NCBI GenBank assembly: GCA_022113835.1
Contig: JAILWY010000010.1
Span: 3,249,501 to 3,313,500, forward strand
Direction: 5' to 3'
DNA length: 64,000 nucleotides
Source: Atopsyche davidsoni
Lineage: Eukaryota; Arthropoda; Insecta; Trichoptera; Hydrobiosidae
Position 1 is the first letter of the stretch, and every line of letters begins with the position of its first letter. The translations under genes and the position numbers were made by a program. Shown here in pieces: positions 10,591 through 21,444 of this stretch. The notes beneath the pieces were generated by a model. The model was not told the origin of the DNA, made no database searches, and worked only from the letters and a program-made list of their open reading frames with translations.

Positions 10591-12242
10591 TTGTGTGTGT
10601 AAGTGTGTGTAGGAATATATGCATGTATATAAATATATGTTTATATATTTATTTCCTCTTACAGAATATATCATGTATGTATATATATTACGCAAGTGTC
10701 AGTCCGGCGCCATGACACATGTAAAAACATCAGTAGTGTCGACTTTTGCGTGACGTGGTGGGCGTTTATTTTTAGTAGAGGTTTTTTAACTTTGCGTGAA
10801 CCAATCATATTTACCTCTGTAGTTGCTTCATCACCAGAAGAGAATTCTGATATTGCTTTAACTATAACGGGATTCAATCTGGAACCCTGCAAGATTAACA
10901 ATAATTAGTCCAGTTTGTAAAAGAAAATAGGTGTACTTATTACACTACTTGTGCATTGCCACAGCTTTCTTGTTAACACGAAATACACTAACCTTGAAAA
11001 GTGGATGCCAATCAATTTTCTCATTTTTGTCGTGTATATTTGAGGAATTGGAAACCTTAGAAATAATATGTATTATGTATATGTAATATGTATTGAGTTA
11101 ATTCAATAAAAATCCTATATTTATAGAAATTAATAGTAAGTAGTCTTAGTACCCCTGTTGCATTTGTTGGAAGTTTTCTTTGGTGAGTGTCTACTGAAAG
11201 CGATTCTTCGCTTCGTTCGCAGCCGGATGTTTCCTGGAAGATTTTAATAATGTGTATTAATTTGAATATGCTCGAATGAAAAACACTACACGCATATTGT
11301 ACAATCAAACCTCATCGCGACTTGGCGATGGTTGATACGATAATTGATACGATACTGAATAATATAATATAAGATTTACCACGAGCCTCGGCAATATCCA
11401 CGACGGCGAGCTGTTTTCGCCTTCAGGGTCGAAAAAGTCGACAATATCATTTAGTCGCGTAAATCCGCATGGATTGAGGTTGAACTAAAATAAAATATTA
11501 AAAAAATTCAATAAAGTAAAAAGTATACAGTCATATTCAAAGTTAAAGATCAATTCTCCAAATACCGTCATAGTTGTAAGCTGATTTCCCTCATCATCCG
11601 CCATAGCTGCGTTTTCAACGCGGCTGGATGTCGATTCCTGCCGAGGCCGCTTGGAGCGAGTCTACGTTCAATTAATTAATAAATACATTGAATATCTGCA
11701 AATTAATACCGTGAATAATTTCAATACAAAACTGAGGCGCATCTCTCGTAACATACCTCCAAAGAATCGCGACGCCGGTCTGTGGCGGCCATCTTTCTCG
11801 GGCCCCTCGGACGGCCGCCCCCGTCGCCCTTTTCGCCCTTATTTCTATCCTCAGACATAACACAATCATCTTCTGCCTCACGAGCGTCCTGAAAACGAAT
11901 CGCGCATCAATTTCACAACCAACGCATTGGATTGAGTACATTAATCGAAAAAGCGGCAGAAAATCTCACATCGCTGACGGCGTCGCTCGCACATTGGTTG
12001 GGAGTCGCCATTTTATTTTCGTCGTCTTGCGGGTTTTCGGGACGAGGCGCCGCGGCGGTGTCGCGTTTTGTATTCTGAAAAGATATTTATATTTAAAATT
12101 AATTGCACGGAGTATGCATGCGAGGCTGGGGGGGGTCGCGGTTCTGCCCGGGGGCTGCTTCTTTGACTGATTAGTCAAAGGACATCTAGAATTTCGGCCC
12201 ACCGGGCCCCCTTAACTCGATTCGCAGAAAACGCACCCCTTT
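10334..12242 (-). pseudogene. Gene C: decaying type I copy, closest relative of gene A
   Basis: Exons homologous to gene A are at 11970-12074, 11757-11888, 11566-11661, 11380-11484, 11153-11233, 10993-11055, 10815-10886, 10483-10536 and 10334-10384. All but the last two are open, phase 0 and well flanked by splice sites. Four lesions are visible. The ATG GAG start (12237-12242) reads AAA GGG. The microexon at 11,311-11,333 has no AG before it. The exon at 10,536 reaches a TAA at 10,483 that its gene A counterpart lacks. The AATAAA downstream of A reads AATTAT here. An in-frame ATG inside exon 2 (KMATPNQ), in good context and shared with A, could allow a shorter product, so C may still be expressed. 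The exon preceding it and two middle exons (10993-11055, 10815-10886) have no clear match in A, so C is not simply a broken copy. Confidence 0.65.
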
Positions 12243-14340
12243 GGTGACTTGTTAGAATCCGCAGCCTGACTGACCTCTGTCAGGGGGTGGGGGAGGTTGT
12301 GGAGGCTCGTGCCGCCATCCCCGGCCGGCGCGGACACCATCGACTCAACACTCGCGCCCGCTGCGCCTCTACCGGGTTACCGGAATACACATTTCACCAA
12401 AAATTTATTATGATGTGTATAATTTAAATCAGAACTCTTGCGAATTATTTGCGTATTCAGATTTTAAGACAAAATTATGCGTGGTTAATGAATGGTTGGG
12501 TGTCGGAGTCTCGTGATGCGCTAGGGGTTGTAAATTATAAAGTTCCTCCGCTCGGATCAAGTTTGATCTTGCAGTCGGGCTGCTTTGACAAGTTCGATCC
12601 TGTCGAAGAATTGTACACCCTCGCTACATCCCTTCTAATCAATTTCAAAATGGCGCGTTTTTTTCACACACATTTTAATGGCTTCTCGTTGCTCGTCGAA
12701 TTTATTAACTACGAGGTGTCCTATAATCAGAAAATATTTTAAGCTGGAACTCTTTTATCTGAAGTATCTCTTGGTCGTAATTTGGAGCGCCTAAAGAACT
12801 TTTAACGCCGATATTTAACTATAGTTTTATCTCAATCTTTAAAGTCAATACAATTCTTGTGTAAAAACAAATATGATGCCAAATGAGCTCGATTCTAACT
12901 GAGACCTTCAGAGGAAATGTAATATTTCACTTGTCACTGTTGAATTTAATTTTAATTACTGACAGAATACTTGGTGGAGCTCTTTTTTTAATATAATCAC
13001 GTCGGTGTATTGCCAACGTGATTAAAATCATAAAAATATTTTTTTTTCAATATGAAGATTTATATTTATACTCGCTCCGATGCTTGCTCATTTTTTGAGA
13101 AATGTCTTGTTTGCATTCGGCCCAATACTATAAATGCCTTCGGCCGTTCTTGGTAGCCATTTTCCTGTTTACCATATAATATATAATATGGGCTGATTTT
13201 GCGAGGTTCCGAGATTCTCGGATTTATGATATGATTTCATTTTATATAATGGATACTCGCCTTTATTATTTTCTGATATACTCAACCATTGCAAGTACAT
13301 ATAGAACACTGTTATTGCATATTTTTTACATTACGATGTGTATAACATCAGGTTCGCCCTCTGCCGCATAGTTGAATCTTCAACACTTTCTCGATCGATT
13401 ATCCGAATACTCCCCCGTCGTGGCGATTGCAGAACGACGTTTCCAGTGCTTATCTTACTATTCTGATGGAAATTTTATTGGTTTATAAGTAAAATAAATC
13501 GTTTAATACACTTGTGTTCTAATGTCATCGATTATCCAATTATTCGAAATAAATTTAGATTTTCTCGGCCATTGTTAATTTTTTTGTATTATAATTTAAA
13601 TTTTATCAAAACATGAAAATTCTGAAATATTATATAGAATTTTAATTGCAGTCTTGGTCGACAAGCTCAAGCCGGCCTGCCCCTCCCATCTCATTTATTT
13701 AATTTTCAATTTATTTTTATATTTTGAAAGTTGATATGTTTTACAGAATATTAAACAAATTATATATATTTTTTAAAAAATTTAATTCCGATGTTTTTCA
13801 AACTCAAATAAGGTCTTAAAATGACGACTTTTCAAAACCAAAGTTTGTTCAAGATTTTTTCTTTTTTAATTTTTAAACTTAACCTTTGCCGAAGATTACA
13901 CTGTAATCTTTAAATTCCAATTTAAAAAAAAAAGACACTAAATTGTATAGGTTTTCCAGATCCGTCGATCATAATGATCTCCAAATTCCTTGACTTCGAT
14001 AGGGAAAACACATTTATCATATTAAATGTAAATTTATAAGAAATTTAAAAAAAATCTGATCTAGAGAAGATGCAATGTATCTAACTTTTGGCAAAAAAAA
14101 AATTTCTATTGGTGCAGTAGATTTTTCGCAAAATATTTTCTTGAAATATCAAAAAAAACTCGAAAATGGACCCATCAGAAGGATCAGCCCCTTTTACCAC
14201 GGTGGGTGCAGAATGGCGTCTGCGGTGCTGATCTCGTATTGGCCTGCACACCTTGCTCGATACACCTTCGTATTGACGAGGCATGCAGTCAGGGTAGCAA
14301 TTCTCAAGGGATATTCCCACTCACCTATGAATCTGCCGAT
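12243..14340. other. Spacer between genes D and C
   Basis: The part next to C (12,243-12,400) is GC-rich and matches the upstream region of A and E. The rest is AT-rich unique-looking sequence. A 97-codon plus-strand open frame (12,449-12,742) and overlapping frames at 14,075-14,439 have no recognisable similarity and are not called. Confidence 0.4.
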
Positions 14341-14346
14341 CATCAC

Positions 14347-14397
14347 CCCGGCATGGCCGCGTGAAGTCTTCACGCCTGAACCAGAAGTTAAAGTCGA
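14347..14397 (-). other. Orphan 51-nt exon-like block, copy 3
   Basis: Acceptor ACATATTCAG, then 51 open nt encoding a Ser-Thr-Leu-Thr-Ser-Gly-Ser-Gly-Val-Lys-type peptide, then GTGATG. A stronger donor, ATAG-GTGAGT, follows 17 nt later. Lies about 430 bp beyond the gene D stop. Confidence 0.45.
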
Positions 14398-14459
14398 CTG
14401 AATATGTTCGTAAATCGAAAGTGCTCTATGCGATATCATAAGTCATAGGAGAAATAAAA

Positions 14460-14720
14460 AAGCCATTTAAATTTTATAATAAGTTTTATTATTTTTTAAA
14501 TGACAGTAATTAAACACATATTATCTCATTAAACACACACAATACTACTTTATTTAAGTTACGAGATTAATAAGGATTAGCAGAATAGGCGAAACGATGT
14601 CACCAAAAGGAACTTAATTATTTAATAAGTTGTATTTAAAAAATACATAATTATAACAGTTTTAGTTTTATATATCCTACGTAAATCAAAACAGTACAAT
14701 CAAAAATTATCCACAGTATT
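14460..14720. repeat. AT-rich 3'-flank repeat (D side)
   Basis: Diverged copy of the spacer repeat, including ATTAGCAGAATAGGCGA and a GATGTCACC box, downstream of gene D. Confidence 0.65.
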
Positions 14721-14823
14721 TTTTCAAGAAGAAACTAAATATATCCAAAAATAAATGAAATGCAGGTGCCCTGGCTTCAACGGCTGCGTTTCAATAACAG
14801 ATTCTCGCAGTCATGTGTATTGA

Positions 14824-17800
14824 CTATTGTGGAGAATCTTCACCTGTAATCAAAATAAAGGATAAACATGTAATAAACTCAACATTTACATATTTTTCGA
14901 CATCATTCATAATATATAATAGAAGGTTGTAAACGTTTGTAAAAATCAATTAAAATGTATATAAAAATTTGTACATTGTATTGTACGAATAAATATTGTA
15001 AATATAATACTATATTAATATTGTAGATCGGTATTTTCCGACCGTTTTGAATACGCGACCCCTTTGTCAGTTAAATAAAATTGGCGACCCCCTAAGCCTG
15101 GGGTCCTAATAAGACTATATCGGTAATTTTAATGACTAAAAAGAAACAATTGCCTTTTTCTTTTACCCGCGACCCCCATGAGGATTGCGACACACAGTTT
15201 GAAAAACACGGTTGTAGATGATTGACTAAGTGTCATGTAACTTACCCCCAGCCGGGGGAGATTGACTTCCAGAGGGTCCTTCATCCGTCTTCTTGTTAGC
15301 CTGAAAATTAATATTTGTGTAGTAGTAAATGCTAAAAAAAAAATCCAAATTTATTAACTAAACAAAAGAGAAATAGTCTGTGTACCTTTGACATCGCATG
15401 CATCATAGCCAATTTTTGCCAAATTGTCAAGCGCTTCTTAATGAAGATATCCTCGTCCTGAAAAATAATATTTATTATATATATCTAAATTTATAAACCA
15501 CATCAAAGGTAAATAATTTGTGTACAAATGTCAGATTAATTACATTCGTCCAGGTGTCTTCGCCAGCATAATTTAACAGCATTAGTTGGAATTGTCTGCA
15601 TCCGTGTGTGGTTCTCTGGAAGATTTTCATAATGAGTATGTAAATTGAATCAATTTGACAATGCGAAAACAGTAAATATAAAAACAAAACATTCACATTT
15701 GAATCGAGCTATGCAGCGTGCTATGTAACTTACCGCCATGAAAAAACCATAGACAACTATTCTTTGTGCCATTACCGAATCTATAGCATCCGTCGGACTA
15801 CCTGGATTGTGCCATGCGTCTCTCAGCATTTGTTTTATTTTATCGACTTCATTATTTATCTGTAAAATTTATCAATTTGACTATGCGAAAACAGTAAACA
15901 TATAAAAACACAAAATGCACATTTGAATCGAGTTGTGTAGCGTGTTATATAACTTACCCCCATTATATAACCATAACTTAGAAACCTGTACAACTCTCTC
16001 TGATGTTTCGCATCGCTTGGGATTTCTCTTTCGACTCCTGTTTCTATATTTATTCGTTTTTTTATCTTGAGCCCTACTGTTCTCATCTGGAAGTTTTTCA
16101 TAAAGAATATGTAAAAATTATCAATTTGACTATGCGAAAATAGTAAATAAAAACACTACACGCACGTTTGAATCGAGTTATGCATCGTGTCAAGAAACTT
16201 ACCGCTAGCCGGGCCAGGCCCATCTCCGGCAATCCACTCCACAAATTCTGGTGATCTGGGATATCCGTCGTCTCATCGTCCTGGAAAATAATATTGAGTA
16301 AATCCAAAAAAATCTAAATTTATAGACATCGAATTTGGTAAAAAAATAAGTAATATATCTACGGAATCAACGTTGATTATCTGCAAATGAAGTCGTGGCC
16401 GGAACCATCTACATTCTAGAGGTTCCTGGAAAATATTCATATTATGTAAAATGTATCAATTTTAATATGCGAAAACAATTAATAAAAACACTACATGCAT
16501 ATTTGGATCGTGTTATGCAGCGTGTCATGCAACTTACTAAACCCATTGCTATTTCGATATCCAAGTCACTTGGGAAATATCTTGGTCCACCGTCCTGAAA
16601 AATGAGAAAACAGTTAATAAAAACACTACATGCACATTTGAATCGTGTTATGCAGCATGTCATGCAACTTACCGCAATTTTTGATAACTCGGACGACAGG
16701 TTATTTGTGGGATCTTCAAAGTCCTGAAAAATAAGAAAACAGTGCATCAAAAACACTTCATGCGCATTGAAAAAGTTTTTTACGATCAGACACCATCGCG
16801 ACTTGATGATGGTCCATGATCATAAATCCAATTTGAATAGAATAAAATGTTTATTAACACTTGTTGTTTATAGTGAAATGTGAGGGCGTTCTGATAAATC
16901 GGTCGTAGCGGTAAAGTAGAGTGGTACCTAATACCGACAATTAATAAAGAGCACTTTGAACGCGATGACGTCACTGAAATCTGATTCTAAATATATCAAT
17001 AAATGATTACTAAATTATGAGTACATAATATAATCTGTATTGTGTAAACCCTCTCTCCAAAATATGTTAACCTAAGAAAAAAAAAATATATATATATATA
17101 TACATATATTAAATACACGTATATATAAATATACAAACATATGTATTGTATATATTTATATGTATAATATATAAATGACAAGTATGATTTTAGATTTGTA
17201 CTTATTTGCAATATGAATATTGTGGGTAGCTATAATTTGAAGACACTCGTCAATGTAGTGCATTAGAATTTTACTTGCAATTTGTGTATATATTAATTGT
17301 AACAGATATGGTTTAAATCAATGGATTATTGAAAGAAATTTGAAATACACAATTATTTGTACGATAAAATCTGCATGGCCAGCAAACAATTTCCACTTAT
17401 TCTATTAACTTAATCCCATATCAAAAATAAATTCCAAAACGTGATATGAGCCCCTCTCTTCAAATTCTTATACTCCTAAAATGTTATTTTTAATTACTTA
17501 GTCCTTGTTTAACAATATGCTAGGATGTGTTTTGTATTTTTATGTTTTGTATGAAAAATAGAGCACCATTAAAATCTTAAGATCTTGACTGACCTTAGCG
17601 GGAACGAATTTGCGGCGCCCTCGCAAAATCGACAATATATCATTTATATAATTATTTTTATTAATATTTACTCATAAGTGTTGAATTAGTGGTTTTTGAT
17701 GAGAAATCATTATTATTTAATTAAATTAGTAATGTGAAATCTCGAGTTCTTTGTGGATTTCTTTAACAATATGTATATTTTTCATATAAAATTATTTTCT

Positions 17801-18835
17801 AATTTGGTCATAGAAATATTTTAAACTAACTTTGTTTTTTTAATTACGGATATAATTTTTTTTTAAATAAAATATACACCAACGACTTAAACAAAGTTAC
17901 CTCGTTTGGGCGCTTCATTGAAAATACCTTCATGTTTTAATTTATTATAAAATTTCTATGATTTTTAGAGCTGCATACAAAAATATATTTAAATATACGC
18001 GTGTTTATTTGCATAAACATTCATTTCGTTCCTTTTTCTTCCTAACCTGCCGTTAGTGTTCCTCAAGAAAAACAAAAATTGTTTATATAAAAATAACACT
18101 AGCTGCAAATCACTTACCGACTCACTCGAAGAAGAATAGTCGCTCTCCGGTGGCATATCTGATATTCCTGATGGTCCTGGTTCGGAATTCTAAAAAAAAA
18201 AATTTAATGAACACAAAACAAACACTTCAAGAAAACAAGAGCGATGGCTCAATAAAAACCTAAGTCCTGCCAACCGTAAAATGGCGTTGACGACGTATTC
18301 ATATTGTAAAATAAAGCAGTGAGCTCCTGATCTAATTGAACAAATGAAATATCAGTGCACATTGACTAATAGAATGAGAATTTTGAATTGTGCGATGCAC
18401 TTTGGTTCAAGTCGAAAAGGGGTCGAAGCCAATTGAATAATTGCACGTCGTCAGACAGTATCGCGGATGCGTTCGTTGACACACTCAACACGGTCTTTCC
18501 CGCCTCGGACGCGCATCGAAACACACTCGCAGTGTTAAAACAACAAAAAAACTTCTAGCCAAAATGCACGGATTCACTAGAGCTGTTGATGAAATGGCAT
18601 CTGCGTTGTTTACTGGATGTGCCGGGTCGGCGTATCTCGCCACGCGGGTGTGTTCGTTATGACGGGGAATATTGAACGCCGGCTAGAGCGACGCCGAACG
18701 CCGATCGCGGCGGGAAGGCAGTTCGCGTGTCGAATTCGCATTAAAAACAATCAACCACGTTGATTTGAGACCGCATTTCGACACCTGCAGCTCTAATCTC
18801 ACTGGCGAGCACGTTGAATCAACACACACCTCCAT
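14824..18835 (-). CDS. Gene D: type II microexon gene, 266 codons
   Basis: Function unrecognised. The start ATG GAG (18830-18835) lies at the end of a 5' exon (18830-18952) with its own acceptor, and an in-frame TGA just upstream supports this start. Then: 18118-18189, 16673-16723, 16538-16594, 16363-16425, 16203-16280, 15958-16086, 15734-15859, 15544-15615, 15386-15457, 15246-15300 and 14824-14843 (TAG). All internal junctions are phase 0 except the last, which is phase 1: the 55-nt penultimate exon and 20-nt terminal exon complement each other and end GEDSPQ, strong support for that splice. The donor at 16,362 (GTAGAT) is weak. Unlike its neighbours the protein is not uniformly acidic: the middle exons are basic or hydrophobic (KIKKR; VVYGFFMA; IWQKLAMMHAMSK), so it may fold. 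No signal peptide. Several exons end in a short hydrophobic residue followed by the conserved donor block GTAAGTT. Confidence 0.75.
15029..15211. mobile_element. hAT-type MITE in gene D last intron
   Basis: A 183-bp element with a tailing GCGACCCCC...GTTTGAAAAACACGG end and a matching inverted left end (CGGTATTTTCCGACC). It is flanked by 8-bp direct repeats TTGTAGAT (15,021-15,028 and 15,212-15,219), the target duplication size of hAT elements. It has no open frame. Confidence 0.75.
16791..16813 (-). pseudogene. Decayed microexon remnant in gene D
   Basis: CATCATCAAGTCGCGATG on the minus strand matches the 24-nt microexon of gene A, but the AG acceptor has become GG and the GAG that precedes the donor is lost. 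It shows that types I and II share an ancestor carrying this exon. Confidence 0.55.
16860..18117 (-). other. Intron 2 of gene D (distal part)
   Basis: Long AT-rich intron with (TA)n runs at about 17,085-17,125. Nothing coding is recognised. Short open frames here are composed of microsatellite sequence. Confidence 0.45.
18190..18829 (-). other. Intron 1 of gene D
   Basis: 640-bp intron after the ATG GAG exon. It is GC-rich between about 18,600 and 18,740 (GAACGCCGGCTAGAGCGACG on the plus strand) and shares the segment near 18,250-18,290 with intron 1 of gene B. Confidence 0.45.
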
Positions 18836-18989
18836 TATCGGGGCGGAATGCACGGATCAAATGGTATTCAGACGCACTGACGACGACTCTCGGCGACCGG
18901 TCACTCGATAATGATCGCCGTTCGTCGGGCTCGCGCTGTCTACGGAGATTTACTGAAACAAACACAAGGTATCAATACATGTATAATTA

Positions 18990-19008
18990 AATATTTGCAT
19001 ATATCTAT

Positions 19009-19056
<48 letters not shown>

Positions 19057-19435
19057 TTATGTATATATACATGTATATCTACATACATATATATATAATT
19101 TTTTTTTTTTTTCAATATGTATTTATTGAGCGCTTATATGCAAATACCAATATTTAAATATATAATTATACCTTATGTTTGTAAAAAAATAATTCGGTGT
19201 CTCTTTTTTCACACACACACACACACACTCAATATATAATTATACGTGTATTGATGCCTTATTTTTGTAGCAAAAATTTTGGTTGTGCTTTTTCACACAC
19301 ACACACACACACATACATGTATAAATATTAAATATATGTGTATGTGTTTGCGTAAAAAAAATTGTACTTTTTCACACACACATATGTATAAATATGTATT
19401 ATTATTAAATATATACATATATATGACGTGAAAAA
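18990..19435. repeat. Microsatellite cluster upstream of gene D
   Basis: Runs of (CA)n and (TA)n at 19,009-19,054, 19,210-19,230 and 19,293-19,312, separated by related AT-rich segments containing a TTTTTCACACACACACA motif three times. Open frames across it are microsatellite artefacts. Confidence 0.9.
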
Positions 19436-19471
19436 AATACAATAAAAGTTTTGTTTTTAGGCTCCCTTGCC

Positions 19472-19609
19472 AGCAAACTGCTGTCGCGATCAACAAATTG
19501 CACAAGGTGTAGCCATATACCTGTAAATTTTGTGAGATTTCGCTGATATTCACACTGGTATATTGCTACACCTTGTGAAATGTGTTGATCTCGAAAGCAG
19601 TTTGTCGCT
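19472..19609. mobile_element. 138-bp fold-back element
   Basis: Two arms of about 50 bp (19,472-19,521 and 19,557-19,609), each containing GCTACACCTTGTG or its complement, form an imperfect inverted repeat around a 35-nt loop. It could be a MITE or a hairpin-forming transcript; no target duplication is evident. Confidence 0.6.
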
Positions 19610-19786
19610 CCGTATGTGGAGTCTTTAATTAGCAAAAATAAAGTAATTGCGTTTAAAAAGTAACCAGGGCTTGAGGATATATACGTTTTGAATATATGAT
19701 TCAGTCTAATTCATGATATCTTTTAACAAAAAATATTATTTTTAAAATACCCTTTGGCACATCCCTGATTTTGTATACCTCTATAC

Positions 19787-19972
19787 CATAGGTTGCCAAC
19801 CCATGGCCCGCGGAGCATATGCAAACATTTTTTTTATTTATTGTATATAAAACCACCAATAGAATATTCCATTCAGCGTAGTTCGTATCATATCATATAT
19901 ATGGAAGTAGCCCAGTAGGAAATCTCATTTCCTTAATTTGGCCCGGCAGCTGAAAAAGATTGGCCACCCATG
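19787..19972. mobile_element. 186-bp hAT-type MITE
   Basis: Starts CATAGGTTGCCAACCCATGG and ends with GATTGGCCACCCATG; the ends are imperfect inverted repeats. It is bounded by 8-bp direct repeats CTCTATAC (19,779-19,786 and 19,973-19,980), as expected for hAT insertion. Confidence 0.75.
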
Positions 19973-20362
19973 CTCTATACCAACATTTCTGACACAGTTA
20001 ATAATTTAAATAATTGAATAATCGTTTTCTTAAATCACAAATCAAGATTATAGATAGTATCACTTCTACTTGTAAATATTCAAATTTAATTACTATATCC
20101 GTACATATGGGTAAAAAATAAAAGTAAACATTTAATGTATATGTTGACATTTAATTGATTATACGTTGAAACTTAAACAAAATAATTAAGTTGTTTTATC
20201 AATTCAATAAGATTGCAGTTATTTCATTGGTATCAAATGTATAGCTGTTGGTTTATTTCTATATAAAATGGATGGAATTCTCTCGCGTGTCTTTTCATGT
20301 TTTGTGGAATTCGTTGATTTATTCGAGGTATTTACGCACTCACCTATGAATCTGCTAATCAC

Positions 20363-20413
20363 CCTGGAATGGCCGGATGAAGTCTTCGTACCTGGACCAG
20401 AAGTCGAAGACAT
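20363..20413 (-). other. Orphan 51-nt exon-like block, copy 4
   Basis: The best-preserved copy: acceptor TTAATATCCAG, then 51 nt beginning with ATG and encoding MSSTSGPGTKTSSGHSR, then GTGATT, with a stronger ATAG-GTGAGT donor 16 nt on. It lies downstream of gene E. Because it begins with ATG it could also be a start exon of a separate small gene running towards D. Confidence 0.5.
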
Positions 20414-20479
20414 CTGGATATTAACGCAAATCGACAGTGCCCTATGCGATATCATAAGTCACAGGTGAAATAAAAAAGT

Positions 20480-20990
20480 CATTTGAATTTAACAAATAGT
20501 TTTATTCGTTTTTAAATTAAAGTAATTATACACAAGTAAGACATAAGAGTCTCATAAGATAGACAATATGGCATAAATAAGGAAAAGTAGTTTGTGCAAA
20601 ATGTTGTCACACGACTTATTTACAAAGTTTTTACTTAGTAAATAAGTTTGAATTAAAATAACTAGGACAAAATAATAACATATAGTTTTATATAATATTA
20701 GTTTTAAATTTAAGTATTTATAAAACAGACACAATGGCATAAATAAGGAATAGTAGTGTTTTCCAAATGGTGTCACCAAACTGAATAAATGAAAAAGTTT
20801 AAATTATAATAATAAGGACAAGAAAATAACATGTAGTTAAAGTTTCTATATTATTAGTTTTTAAATGAACTAATTAAATAGAAGTTTTTTCATTAAACAA
20901 ACACAATATTACTTAAGTAATTAAATTATTAAGAATGAACAGATTAGGCGATATTAGGTCACCCAAAGGAACTAAAATAAAAAAATATGT
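20480..20990. repeat. AT-rich 3'-flank repeat (E side)
   Basis: Two to three imperfect copies of the AATGGCATAAATAAGGAATAG / AATGGTGTCACC unit, then a segment (AGATTAGGCGATATTAGGTC) nearly identical to 9,885-9,905 downstream of gene C. Confidence 0.75.
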
Positions 20991-21047
20991 ATATTAAGAA
21001 AAAATCGAAGGAAAAAATTGACATTGGAAGAAGGAAGTTCACGGTGA

Positions 21048-21151
21048 TGCGGAATTAGCGCCGGTGGCTGGAGATCGGAAGTGTAGCCGGACTGGTGAGA
21101 CTGGCCCAAGATAGAGACAAGTTCAAGGATATGGTCACCAAACTTCTATGA
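21048..21151 (+). mobile_element. Possible LINE tail, copy in gene E flank
   Basis: Copy of the fragment at 10,008-10,112, ending LAQDRDKFKDMVTKLL-stop, but with a premature TAG after MRN and the same sequence beyond it. Shared position relative to genes C and E indicates descent from one insertion before the C/E units separated. Confidence 0.4.
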
Positions 21152-21444
21152 GGAGAGGCAATGAAAGAAGAAGAAGACATTTCGGCTGCACGCCCCTGGT
21201 GCAAGATGGACTCTTCTAGCGCTTCCATGGCGTCTTGGTCGCAGGTGCTCTGGTCTTCTTTGCCTTGACGCTTTAAACTTAACTAGGGTTTTCTTAACTT
21301 TTAATAAAAGTTTTGAGTCGGAATTTACTAAAATTTCTGAATTTACTGAATAGATGTTGATCCAAAAAACAATTACAATTGAATATAACGTTGAAACCGC
21401 AATACTCGTCAGTCGTTTTGAAAGTTGTTTGAAACCGTTTGCAT

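Noticed and set aside
18911..19129. 72-codon plus-strand frame and similar frames at 10,527-10,715 and 16,996-17,211
   Set aside because: They are translations of (TA)n and (CA)n microsatellites.
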